This document shows positions 12,901 to 17,894 of a DNA stretch of 32,759 nt, one piece after another. A program made the position numbers and the translations under genes. Source of the stretch: Candidatus Prevotella equi (GTDB taxonomy: Bacteria > Bacteroidota > Bacteroidia > Bacteroidales > Bacteroidaceae); NCBI GenBank assembly GCA_018065145.1, contig JAGHTW010000085.1:1-32759 (forward strand). The letters are read 5' to 3'. The stretch's first letter is position 1, and the number at the start of each line of letters is the position of its first letter. Below the pieces are notes generated by a model, which was given only the letters and a program-made list of their open reading frames with translations, made no database searches and was not told where the DNA came from.

Positions 12901-13935
12901 TGGAACTGGGTAAGCTTCAATATCATTCCAAAGAACGATATCGGTCTCAACGGACTCTTCGAGAGCAACTCTGTATTTGACCTGAACGACCGTATAATGC
13001 ACAACAAGGTATCATCATATCTCATCACCGACACGCTTGGCAACAGACTGTGGTCATACGAGAAGGATGCTATAGACAATAAGCAGAAATACACGTATCA
13101 GGTTTACGTTCAGAAGCCAACGAAGATAACCGTCTTCGGCTATGCTTACAGCGCCGACAAGCGTTTCGTGACATTGGCAGGAAGCGGTAGCGCACCTTGT
13201 GCATGGCGTGACCTGGCTTATCTCCTTACCGTTGACCAGCCGATAAACATTGCGATGTCAGACTTCTCTAAGGATCGTGCCGCCGTAGGTACCATCATCA
13301 AGAACCGTAAGCAGTTTGCCGTGATGGACGAATACGGCAAGTGGGTAGGCTCACTGGAATACATGCATCCAGGCGAAGGCTACTTCGTGAAGTACTTCGG
13401 CAAGGACACCATCCAGGTGAAATACACCAATAACGAGATGGCAAACTACGCTAAGCAAACTGTGTTTGACGAAGACGAAAACGAAACGCTTCGCTACGAA
13501 AACGGTGATGAACAAGCTCGCGAGATTCGCACCATGATGCCAGTCATCGCCAATACCGACGACATGGGCGCCTTCGAAGACGGCGACGAGATAGTAGCCT
13601 TTGCAAAAGGCAACGTCATCGGCTCTGCTAAGAAGACCGAGCTTGAGGACGGCAGACAGCTCTTCTTCATCTCGCTCAACGCAGAAGACGGCAATATCGT
13701 TCGCTTCGCTCACGTTCGTGGCGATGAAGTCCTTGCAAAGAGCAGTAACGGCATCACCTACGACAGCGACGGCGTCACAGGTACGCTCGATGTTCCTTAC
13801 ACCATCGACTTCTCTTCAAAGCCTTCAGGCAATGAAGACGCTTACGGCATCAGTGGCGAGAAGTACGGCAAGGCAGAGAACATCAAGCACCGTCATGGTC
13901 TCTTCATCATCGGCAACGAGAAGATTGCCAAGTAG
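3931..13935 (+). CDS. Giant secreted multidomain LamG-containing surface protein (3,334 aa)
   Basis: ATG at 3931 begins a clear signal peptide (MKHLVQLLFAMLLFALPVETFAG). Domains by inspection, in order: residues ~25-130 contain YIGYKTTDNPKEAITDIKV, resembling a MABP-like motif (tentative); ~490-610 fibronectin-type-III-like strands; ~770-860 another FN3-like stretch; ~860-1050 two carboxypeptidase-regulatory-like folds (TLSGKVQMPNGA, FSGRVLYEN); ~1410-1700 a Gly/Ser-rich unassigned region; ~2270-2410 and ~2447-2604 two LamG/concanavalin-like domains (YWPMDE, DGQWHSLAIVAN); ~2750-2847 a BACON-like domain; ~2860-2970 and ~3180-3290 two copies of a VAAFxNGxCxGxA-type domain, with a GWNWVSFN motif near 2990. 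The tail (YGISGEKYG ... GLFIIGNEKIAK) resembles Bacteroidetes sorting tails. The lipoprotein gene follows after 26 bases and is probably co-transcribed. The role is probably binding of glycans or other surface partners. No catalytic motif is visible. The frame is intact throughout. Confidence 0.9.
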   Translation: MKHLVQLLFAMLLFALPVETFAGKYLKDIAIGTCSFSDGSATEAKKYLTDNGYTVLNTDMNDGTSGWYVYIGYKTTDNPKEAITDIKVVKGMGGYNKDLPSNSIYRDGRTYYAVPVVGRKDNEPGILGRGHYGEDLFLWYTKSNWEAGVILNNICRCSTKGVPGNLTKYIYEKGVFKEEDSNGDFIAGHSASFRTLNVTKVIPTVSDVPELDAMFNVEYLGGKLYKIDIPLAAKVDNKAQGTKDTYIFGGASDGNFALTAWKNGGGKTVMTISRVRDKDNKRDFTKDWLMSVSLGDGITFYDPNTLQQISGNLSNMPVTSGNKVDKTWVTFLCKMPQEYDQFQLNGKVAINDNYWANSGFLTMKALPRAPLAPTGMNNITVVDPMLNMSKNDAPEVFRQPQGSQIVAVLSNNFMYDARIWDIEAEKFLEMPILTDGTRSFSFSMPSKDVTQQYLVVMRGGYTSETPVGSSTTDKSYAIYSVPFQLKPYHEIHNFMHSWTTRTIDEKGNFSQKLTFSWYLKNMREPDVLDDDQLILQRAHRPDFSDAQTIANMSLYQGTMDANNEGEMRFTYTDEEPDGWYDSRNDSTKHMSYYRVMRASAYSMWKNDCNEKYMKTQTVEIDNQIGSVQNVSVSKNKDSYDDKTVKVRVDIRTLMNNVSGIPSYIWDPSARIVIKRFSPESEHYQGIDYAAKTIIIPGSNVKYDQKTGKCYAEIEDVQGAPYTHYYYEAYVDASKSRYRMTSNPHVTSSEADANACYSETLAPFRFVEATKGTVKGKVAVEWEVDEGLIDAFELTRKEYNSSETPKTLTLKNQKATSYVDDAVASGKVYEYTVTAICNIRGKSYTTSKTAYGWNPYFGTLSGKVQMPNGALVTGPVTVSVKPKDGKGVKIDEVVIAGKVIVPAYDKVYEDKITTTNGTFSFDSIPYLSSGIEYEVAVNAYQSDVEYAGQKGKTFGVRINDALYNPDMTMVIADTKRFSGRVLYENSTIPVGEGVFYLNGYPLLDANGKEVKTDNKGNFSFLLPAVDLTLQVRKPGHKFANDGYVEGVGNDVTTTGAHHLLPTRDYDGLILYDNTKVRLAGRLIGGDVQGKLPLGVGVSKNNLGDDLKLVMELEGDDAANILFLKDQPDVTSQKHTYTQTITGTKSGAKEINKTDVTVERKRIIIIPDVKTGEFSIDLAPTKYKITEMSATGYPTLFAEGAGFEVLDVTNDTTTLAAEYVDDYETLSTTYNSRYQKVYHTNAKVTYTQMKYGMEQKILGAERINEYNLKGDRMEATVAKYDKETDKVTYTFGYPVFEEGKEYQLVVFAHEDFYYNGDQTSAPDVVHLDAGKLKVRNGLEDNVTEEEYEIDSNGKALIDITAGNTTFSLTEEDALRSLTMQVLNNGYYYEAEPLRAFVMGSRDKGTDVVTFDQDLTVVDVLRDPYGSRSYAYRERGAKYHWTRTFTVGFSSSLTFNFTFGTSVTTNVGVWSGMGGGAYAGMTTESYSVSTQSLTVPLYDVTYVRSAKYDMVLNDRIETSSDPSQVGAMADVYIGVVNTLDIARREVMCVIDGATYEIVKPAVDAKAVRIVSEGKDAEGKPYYIAIAEKLNPMIGCPKQFTYTQRHILSTVIPNLVQQYKSLILTGTREEIQAIANATRTVQYRLKDGKKIEDDDCYESITPNNDPDFKIPTINPESCQRMINEWYKVIATNENKKTEAMQSSASVKKYSISANQRVSHSEQSEWYDVSATQHKLVNIALDSGQLSGTLGMSITIPTKPAKKEQKPGETTTTSDDKNGTTVSMDTPGMKFMMVVTPTIASNPTNNSDVSVINTAGSGYVLETNDDSYLDMDVYSVAARVDDVTGFQEKSWDFISANNVKELIEVHDYIFVARGGAERMPWTAPDSTLVHEKGTPLGIRTMKIDNPKIYIDQPVMSNLPASEKAFFSVRLTNETEMPASTDFSKYNPSTFHLSLDDNSTADGAIITMDGMPLKAGVNFQIAPGQSITKTLQVERSGKAYDYDNIKLLFSDASGSLFDASAISVHYLPSSTPVKMVRPVDKWVMNTLSPKDDQGKYYIPIEVNGFDINYDNFDHIELQYKKQTEGDTKWVNLCSFYANEDLYNMASGERAMIKSGTITYRFYGDADPMEMSYDLRAVSFCRLGTGFVTSTSNVMSGLKDTRCPEVFGVPKPTNDVLTFQDVISIPFNEPIAYNYLDETANFSVTGIVNGADAIYNASLRFPDAATEKEKCDVPKTKVERNLSGSDLTWEGMVKFNGEQKMVNFMLVGDNDIENYTKDGYFYFTFEKDALWAGTNGVIYGTDNLKTPEYERLYNSLKQKLTHVAVTFAQSENIQKAGQQVHFYIDGVEIPVTIIGSEDEKTVFGNDHEKFACTAKGKISMGNFLDGSMVDVRLWDKALSVSEMNGYRNKTLSGQEPSLLGYWPMDELQGNVLHDKANGADMVFNRQTWQLAADQHSLRIDGQAFKLQNTEKFLRYDNNDYTLMSWFLVDQDKTVADSVAIFQSGGSLDKEKMTIYLNKDYMLVNSCGKDYGIATRKQATDGQWHSLAIVANKSLNSVALYFDGQLTNTISGVEFSGMQQGIQLGSNEFHGNIDNLSFWHLAFPANSIDRYCSVCPNGDEMGLVYYLPFERDAVNSQNMREVVFSTYNEVITMTADNKPGVKQQAFEEKVLNDAQLLAAMDDADRFSPVLPQSNVVNLPFSWTATSNELQINILETASKINHQYVSVTVRGVEDLAGNALVNPRMMMVYVDHNVLTWDNGSAELSVPYGEKIPMRATFSNKSGRNVNYKIQENCSWLRASKLFGTASPLCNDYVDFEISEGLAPGDYSAIVYLVDENNLSSSFTVNVTVEADEPQWEVTTDEGYTYSMNLRGQMMLKNSGGGEFIDMDKRDIVAAFYNGVCVGKANVSVDNEKNTSMVNMTIYGNDNMLPKYGKTTIYKYLTFYLWRANTNEICVVKPDYNNGLVPFVNNSLVGCPPAKPVIFSPSNEIKQTISLEKGWNWVSFNIIPKNDIGLNGLFESNSVFDLNDRIMHNKVSSYLITDTLGNRLWSYEKDAIDNKQKYTYQVYVQKPTKITVFGYAYSADKRFVTLAGSGSAPCAWRDLAYLLTVDQPINIAMSDFSKDRAAVGTIIKNRKQFAVMDEYGKWVGSLEYMHPGEGYFVKYFGKDTIQVKYTNNEMANYAKQTVFDEDENETLRYENGDEQAREIRTMMPVIANTDDMGAFEDGDEIVAFAKGNVIGSAKKTELEDGRQLFFISLNAEDGNIVRFAHVRGDEVLAKSSNGITYDSDGVTGTLDVPYTIDFSSKPSGNEDAYGISGEKYGKAENIKHRHGLFIIGNEKIAK

Positions 13936-13961
13936 TAATCAATAAAAAAGTCAAGAACTAT

Positions 13962-14459
13962 ATGAAAAAGATAATTCTATTCGCATTCCTCCTTTCCGGA
14001 CTCGTACTGGCAGGATGCAGCAATGATGACAACCCGGAGCCAACACCGACTCCTAAACCAGAGTATAATAACCTTCGTGACTCAATAGGCACCGCTGCAC
14101 GTCCCACTGACTGGAATCCCGTCAGTGAGACAGTGCTCGACCCAACTAATCCCGACGCCATCATCGTCACGCAGCAGGAGATACCCGTTCCTGTAGATAT
14201 GCAGCAAGACCTCATGGCAGCGTTCGTCAATGGCGAATGCCGTGACGTGTCAGCGCCATACAAGGAAGCCAATGGCAAGATAGCATTTGCCCTCACCGTC
14301 ATGCCACGCATAGACGAGGCAACGAACTTCGCAATAGAGCTGCGTTATTACTCCAAGCATAACAACCGCATCTACATTGCCACCCCATTTGCCTTCGCAC
14401 CATTAACCTTCAGTCATGGTACCCCAAACGGCGAAGGCTATAAGGCAACATGGCATTAA
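13962..14459 (+). CDS. Small lipoprotein sharing a domain with the giant surface protein
   Basis: This 165-residue protein has a lipoprotein signal peptide with a lipobox ending LAGC at residue ~19, followed by SNDDNPEPTPTPKP, a typical flexible Bacteroidetes lipoprotein linker. Residues ~65-160 contain QDLMAAFVNGECRDVSAP and a run of beta strands. The same pattern occurs twice near the C-terminus of the preceding protein (DIVAAFYNGVCVGKA and DEIVAFAKGNVIGSAK). The gene begins 26 bases after the giant gene on the same strand, so the two are likely one operon. I infer that it is an outer-membrane-anchored partner or accessory of the giant protein. It has no enzyme motif. A weak terminator-like structure follows. 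Confidence 0.85.
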   Translation: MKKIILFAFLLSGLVLAGCSNDDNPEPTPTPKPEYNNLRDSIGTAARPTDWNPVSETVLDPTNPDAIIVTQQEIPVPVDMQQDLMAAFVNGECRDVSAPYKEANGKIAFALTVMPRIDEATNFAIELRYYSKHNNRIYIATPFAFAPLTFSHGTPNGEGYKATWH

Positions 14460-14483
14460 TAGGCGCTAGGGCGATTTTTTTTC

Positions 14484-14503
14484 TCCCCTGGGGATTTTTT
14501 TTT
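14484..14503 (+). terminator. Weak possible terminator after the lipoprotein gene
   Basis: A short GC-rich palindrome (TCCCCTGGGGA, only 4-5 bp of stem) is followed by nine Ts and preceded by another T-run. The stem is short for an intrinsic terminator, but its place after the stop codon and the T-run support the call. Confidence 0.45.
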
Positions 14504-14510
14504 ACACAAA

Positions 14511-14588
14511 ACGTGTTAACGTGTCATAACTCGTTGATGGTCAATGCGTACACGTCGCTAACACGTGTTATAACGTGTAACGGACGTG
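14511..14588. repeat. Palindrome-rich intergenic patch built on CGTGTTA / TAACACG words
   Basis: The patch includes a perfect 12-bp palindrome TAACACGTGTTA (14559-14570). It also has imperfect direct copies of CGTGTTAACGTGT (from 14512) and CGTGTTATAACGTGT (from 14564), and further ACGTGT words to 14588. It does not show the 19+3 period of the other repeats here. It lies in the 271-base gap before the small membrane genes, ahead of their promoter. Function is unknown. Confidence 0.55.
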
Positions 14589-14662
14589 TATGTGGGTGTT
14601 GCTACATTATTGACTCGGCAGTTTGGGCTGTGGGTTGTAATTGATAAAAATCTTTGGAAATA

Positions 14663-14694
14663 TTTGGCGCTTTTAAATCTTTTCCGTAATTTTG
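14663..14694 (+). promoter_or_regulatory. Promoter of the two small membrane-protein genes (TTTG-20-TAATTTTG)
   Basis: TTTG at 14663-14666 and TAATTTTG at 14687-14694 are separated by 20 bp, a good match to the Bacteroidetes housekeeping consensus. Transcription would begin about 14700, leaving a leader of roughly 30 bases before the ATG at 14731. Confidence 0.75.
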
Positions 14695-14730
14695 CAACAA
14701 GAAAAAAGAAATCATATAAAAAGATAAGTT

Positions 14731-14847
14731 ATGACTCCATACGAAAACATGATGCAAATAGCATACTACCTATTAGGTTTTGGTGTTGCGATGTTGGTTC
14801 TTGTGTACTGGAACTACTATAAGTATTACTATAAAAAGGAATCATAA
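14731..14847 (+). CDS. Small single-pass membrane protein (38 aa)
   Basis: A complete 38-codon frame starts with ATG at 14731 and ends TAA at 14847. The N-terminus reads MTPYENMMQIAYYLLGFGVA. One hydrophobic span covers roughly residues 9-26, followed by an aromatic and basic tail (YWNYYKYYYKKES), giving a probable N-out/C-in topology by the positive-inside rule. It sits directly after a good promoter and 6 bases before a second small membrane gene, which supports expression as a two-gene unit. I do not recognise a family. The length and form would suit a membrane-complex accessory subunit or a small hydrophobic peptide of toxin-like type, but nothing in the sequence decides between these. 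Confidence 0.6.
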   Translation: MTPYENMMQIAYYLLGFGVAMLVLVYWNYYKYYYKKES

Positions 14848-14853
14848 GCTAAA

Positions 14854-15057
14854 ATGAGGAAAGGTTTCATATCAAAAACACAAGTTTCCAATCTATCTAA
14901 GCTTATGTATGACATCGGCAAACTTCTTGTCGGTGGTGGTATCATTACACCTTATCTTACAAATACACAAGAAATATCAATAAGTATTTTTGCAATTGCA
15001 GGACTCTTCTTTTTGGTAGGTTTACTACTTGATGCAGCTTATGACCGTATGGCATAA
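14854..15057 (+). CDS. Small two-span membrane protein (67 aa), DUF6722-like
   Basis: This 67-residue protein has two hydrophobic segments, about residues 23-37 (IGKLLVGGGIITPYL) and 44-61 (ISIFAIAGLFFLVGLLLDAA). The start is polar and basic (MRKGFISKTQ). The overall look recalls small Bacteroidales membrane proteins of the DUF6722 kind. That assignment is from memory and tentative. It is separated by 6 bases from the 38-residue membrane gene, shares its promoter, and is followed by a strong terminator hairpin. No enzymatic motif is visible. Confidence 0.75.
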   Translation: MRKGFISKTQVSNLSKLMYDIGKLLVGGGIITPYLTNTQEISISIFAIAGLFFLVGLLLDAAYDRMA

Positions 15058-15092
15058 TAACACTGCTTAGGGAGTTTTCTTGAGAAAATCAG

Positions 15093-15133
15093 ATTGTCAG
15101 TAAAACAAGCGTTTTGCTGACAATTTGTTTTTA
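15093..15133 (+). terminator. Terminator after the small membrane genes
   Basis: A 14-bp stem (ATTGTCAGTAAAAC pairing with GTTTTGCTGACAAT, one wobble) with an AAGC loop is followed by TTGTTTTTA. It lies 35 bases after the stop codon of the upstream gene. Confidence 0.85.
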
Positions 15134-15159
15134 TGGCGGTGATTTTGCTGACGCGAAAT

Positions 15160-15284
15160 CTTAACGGGTGTTAATAATATGGGGGTGTTGTAATCGTGTA
15201 ACTTTTACCGTGTAATAGTTGCACGATTACATAGTAAAAGTGGCACGATTACTGAGTAAAAGTGCCACTTTCATTTTGTCATTT
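15160..15284 (+). repeat. Palindromic repeat element B (125 bp; four 19-bp units, 22-bp period)
   Basis: A 30-bp leader (from CTTAACGGGTGTTAATAA to GGGGGTGTT) precedes units at 15190-15208, 15212-15230, 15234-15252 and 15256-15274 with spacers CGT, ATA and TGA. A tail TTTGTCATTT follows. The element is matched end to end, in reverse orientation, by 32635-32759: the same length, with about 105 of 125 positions identical by hand alignment. It ends 5 bases before the dsbD stop codon (complement), so it lies between two convergent genes. Confidence 0.9.
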
Positions 15285-15289
15285 CGCTA

Positions 15290-17167
15290 TTATTTCAGAT
15301 TGAGGAAATTCAGGAACTTTTCTACGTCTTCATCATAGGCGTACGGATAGGTCACAGGCTTGGCTGTCTCTGGGTACAAAATGACGTAGTATGGCTGCGA
15401 TGAGGCGCCGAACTTGTAACTCTCCAAGAGACTCCATTTGTCACCGATGGTGCGGAGGATGCGTTGTTTGTTGTATAACTGCACTACTTCGTTCTTCTCC
15501 AATGGCGTACGATCGTCCACGTACAGGTGAATCATGACGTACCTCTCCTTCAGGAGCGCCTGCACACGTGCGTCTTTGAATACGGAGCCTTCCATCTTGC
15601 GGCAGTTGACGCATCCGTAACCGGTGAAATCGAGGAAAACGAGTTTTTTATGTTGCTTGGCGTAGTCCATGCCCTCTTCATAATCGAGGAAGGACGGCGT
15701 GTCGTCATTGCCGCTTTCAGCACCCGTTTTGTCATAGGCGCTCATATCTACCGGCATGAACGCGGAAACGAAGCTTGTCTCGTGGGTGAAGATGCCCTGC
15801 ACAAGGTAAACGGTGAGTGCGAAAGGTAGGGTGAAGAGCACTGCTTTCCATACTTTCTTCTTAGCGCTGAAAGCGAGAAAAACCGCCATTCCACCGAATA
15901 ATATTGCCCAAATAACGAGGAACGCCGTTGGCGGGAGTATGCCCCAACCATACGCTTGGTCTGCAATGCTCAGGAACTTCAGGGCGAAGGCTATTTCGAG
16001 TATTCCCAACACCACCTTTACCATATTCATCCATGCACCTGAGCGCGGCATGCGGTTCATCCATCGTGGGAAGAGAGCAAAAACGGTGAACGGCAAGGCG
16101 AGGGCGAGGGCGAAGCTGGTCATGCCAAGAATAGGTGCCAGCATGTTGCCATGTGTCGCTACCTCTACAAGGAGCAGACCGATAACAGGCGCCGTACATG
16201 AGAAGCTAACCACTACGAGCGTCAATGCCATGAGAAGGATGCTCACCAATCCTGTTGTCTTCGTTGCCATGGAATCGAGAGAATTACCCCATTTCATCGG
16301 TAATTTCAGCTCGAAGAGACCAAGCAGTGACAATCCGAAGAGCACAAGGATGATGAAACAAATAATATTGAACACTGCGCTCGTGGAAAGAGTGTTCATG
16401 GCGTTCTCTCCGAAGACGATTGTAACCAAAAGTCCGAGAAGCACAAACAAAGCGACGATGCTTCCACCAAAGAGCAGCGCATTGCGCTTGCCGCCCTTCC
16501 GCTTCAAGAAGAACGAGATGGTAAGAGGTATTATCGGCCACACGCAAGGGGTAAAGAGAGCCAATAAACCGCCGATGAAACCGAGGAAAATGATATTCCA
16601 TAGTCCTACGGCGCGTGTAGGAGCCGTAGAGAACCATGCGTCGATGTCCTTGTCGCTGAGGCGCCGCAGGTCATCCTTCACAGGAGCCCATAACAACGAT
16701 GATAAGAAACTGCCGTCATGGAGTCCGTCCACCTGCACACTCTCCTTCTCTGGTCGCACGGTATCCACCTTTGCCACTTCCTCCTTCTTGTCTTCTGTAT
16801 TCTCCTTTGCTATCGCTGCATAGACGCCAGTGTGTTTGAATTCCGCATATTCCGGTGTCAGACACATCTGATCGTCGCACAGTGTATATCGGAAAAATCC
16901 CGCTACGTAATACTTCTCGCCCGTTATGGCGAGCTGCTGCGAGTATAGTCCCTCGCGAATCTTCTCCAGGTCTCCCCGTTTCTCAACGCCCGACGCCTTT
17001 TCCAGTTCGAAATCCACATTGGCATGCCATCCCTCCTGCAGTTCGCCCTCAAGGGTAACGACGAGTATTCCCGACCCCTTGTCAACGACAGTGGCTATGA
17101 ATGGCATTTGCGCCTTCGCAAATGTGCATACGTATAGAAATATTATTAAAATAATGTGTCGGAACAT
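15290..17167 (-). CDS. dsbD: Thiol:disulfide interchange protein DsbD (cytochrome c biogenesis/thioredoxin fusion)
   Basis: This 625-residue inner-membrane protein would pass electrons from cytoplasmic thioredoxin to envelope thiol proteins. There is an N-terminal signal peptide (MFRHIILIIFLYVCTFAKA). Residues ~20-110 form a periplasmic nDsbD-like domain with a Cys pair (LCDDQMC). About eight membrane spans follow (~190-450), with the paired cysteines in TPCVWPIIP and FSCTAPVIG, as in CcdA/DsbD. The C-terminal thioredoxin-like domain (~500-625) has the active site GYGCVNCRKM. Length and order fit full-length DsbD. It is divergent from a TlpA/ResA-like thioredoxin gene, a natural electron acceptor. 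A candidate -7 element (TATTTTTG, complement of 17188-17195) lies 20 bases upstream of the ATG. The 3' end nearly touches repeat element B. Confidence 0.93.
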   Translation of the reverse strand: MFRHIILIIFLYVCTFAKAQMPFIATVVDKGSGILVVTLEGELQEGWHANVDFELEKASGVEKRGDLEKIREGLYSQQLAITGEKYYVAGFFRYTLCDDQMCLTPEYAEFKHTGVYAAIAKENTEDKKEEVAKVDTVRPEKESVQVDGLHDGSFLSSLLWAPVKDDLRRLSDKDIDAWFSTAPTRAVGLWNIIFLGFIGGLLALFTPCVWPIIPLTISFFLKRKGGKRNALLFGGSIVALFVLLGLLVTIVFGENAMNTLSTSAVFNIICFIILVLFGLSLLGLFELKLPMKWGNSLDSMATKTTGLVSILLMALTLVVVSFSCTAPVIGLLLVEVATHGNMLAPILGMTSFALALALPFTVFALFPRWMNRMPRSGAWMNMVKVVLGILEIAFALKFLSIADQAYGWGILPPTAFLVIWAILFGGMAVFLAFSAKKKVWKAVLFTLPFALTVYLVQGIFTHETSFVSAFMPVDMSAYDKTGAESGNDDTPSFLDYEEGMDYAKQHKKLVFLDFTGYGCVNCRKMEGSVFKDARVQALLKERYVMIHLYVDDRTPLEKNEVVQLYNKQRILRTIGDKWSLLESYKFGASSQPYYVILYPETAKPVTYPYAYDEDVEKFLNFLNLK

Positions 17168-17187
17168 CTTTTCTGTTAAATTTTCTG

Positions 17188-17195
17188 CAAAAATA
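17188..17195 (-). promoter_or_regulatory. Possible -7 element of dsbD
   Basis: On the minus strand this reads TATTTTTG, matching TAnnTTTG, 20 bases before the dsbD ATG. No TTTG -33 element is found at the usual spacing, so the call rests on the -7 box and its position. Confidence 0.4.
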
Positions 17196-17218
17196 CGTAT
17201 AATTTTCGAATTAATTTG

Positions 17219-17226
17219 TAACTTTG
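17219..17226 (+). promoter_or_regulatory. Possible -7 element of the thioredoxin gene
   Basis: TAACTTTG matches TAnnTTTG and lies 38 bases before the ATG at 17265. No -33 TTTG is at the proper distance. It lies back-to-back with the candidate dsbD box in the 97-base divergent spacer. Confidence 0.45.
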
Positions 17227-17264
17227 TACCAAATTTTTACTTTTTTAATGAAATATCTGGGTAA

Positions 17265-17822
17265 ATGCCATTCAAATTGCTTATAATGACTATCATTTTG
17301 CTCGTTTCACTGAATAGTGAAGCGATGTCACCTGAGGCACTCAAGCCTGAGGTTGATAGGGCATTGCCGGTCGTTGCAAGCGAAAAGGAGAAGAATGCAG
17401 AGTTCAACCACGATGACAAGGAACTGGCTCCGGACTTTACCCTGCCGGAAGTGAACGGCGGTGAGTTCACACTGTCAAGCCTTCGTGGTCAATACGTGAT
17501 ACTGGACTTCTGGGGCACGTGGTGCGGATGGTGCCTTAAGGCGATGCCGAAGATGAAGGAGTATCACGCGAAATACAAGGATAAGTTCGTACTTGTGGGC
17601 GTTGACTGCGGTGACGCCACAGCAAAATGGAAGGCAGCGGTGCAAGTGCTACAGTTGCCGTGGACGAATGTGCAGGTGGGACGTGACAACAGCGTGTCGC
17701 GCATGTACAATGTCAAGGGATTCCCTACGAAGGTCATCATCGACCCTAACGGATATATCGTCAAGACCATCAACGGCGAGGACCCAAGGTTCTACCAGTT
17801 GCTGGACAAGATGTTTAAGTAA
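17265..17822 (+). CDS. TlpA/ResA-like thioredoxin-family protein
   Basis: This is a 185-residue exported thiol-disulfide oxidoreductase. A hydrophobic N-terminal segment (LLIMTIILLVSLNSEA) is a signal peptide or membrane anchor. The thioredoxin fold starts at ~residue 62 (APDFTLPEVNGGEFTLSSLRG), with the active site FWGTWCGWC around residue 86 and a cis-Pro-type GFPTKVIID near 150. TlpA/ResA proteins reduce or isomerise envelope disulfides, for instance in cytochrome c maturation. The divergent dsbD is its probable electron donor (inference from context). ATG at 17265 is the only good start, because the codon just before it is TAA in frame. Confidence 0.88.
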   Translation: MPFKLLIMTIILLVSLNSEAMSPEALKPEVDRALPVVASEKEKNAEFNHDDKELAPDFTLPEVNGGEFTLSSLRGQYVILDFWGTWCGWCLKAMPKMKEYHAKYKDKFVLVGVDCGDATAKWKAAVQVLQLPWTNVQVGRDNSVSRMYNVKGFPTKVIIDPNGYIVKTINGEDPRFYQLLDKMFK

Positions 17823-17835
17823 AGGACCCTCCCCA

Positions 17836-17857
17836 GCCCTCCCTTATAGGGCGGGAG
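17836..17857 (+). terminator. GC-rich hairpin between the thioredoxin gene and topA
   Basis: GCCCTCCC and GGGCGGGAG flank TTATA and form an imperfect stem with one internal mismatch. It resembles the CCCTCCC...GGGAGGG intergenic hairpins common in Bacteroidetes genomes (from memory). No T-run follows, so termination is uncertain. Confidence 0.4.
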
Positions 17858-17894
17858 AAAGAAAAAAGAAGAAAACGTAAATAAAAACAAAATA

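Noticed and set aside
12430..13002. 190-codon open frame on the minus strand
   Set aside because: It is antisense to the giant surface-protein gene in a region with clear domain similarity on the plus strand. No promoter or family feature.
14731..15057. Classic toxin-antitoxin module in the small membrane genes
   Set aside because: No antitoxin-like DNA-binding protein or antisense RNA promoter is visible, so it is kept only as a loose possibility.
15190..15274. Regularly spaced repeats resembling a small CRISPR array
   Set aside because: Spacers are only 3 bp, units are palindromic and variable, copies are dispersed, and no cas genes are present.
15813..16823. 336-codon open frame on the plus strand
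   Set aside because: It lies wholly antisense to dsbD, which has clear motifs. Its translation is Arg/Ser/Thr-rich and low in family features, typical of a shadow frame.
17248..17286. 12-codon upstream frame (MKYLGKCHSNCL) overlapping the thioredoxin start
   Set aside because: It is too short to support from sequence alone. It could be a regulatory leader frame, but nothing else points to it.
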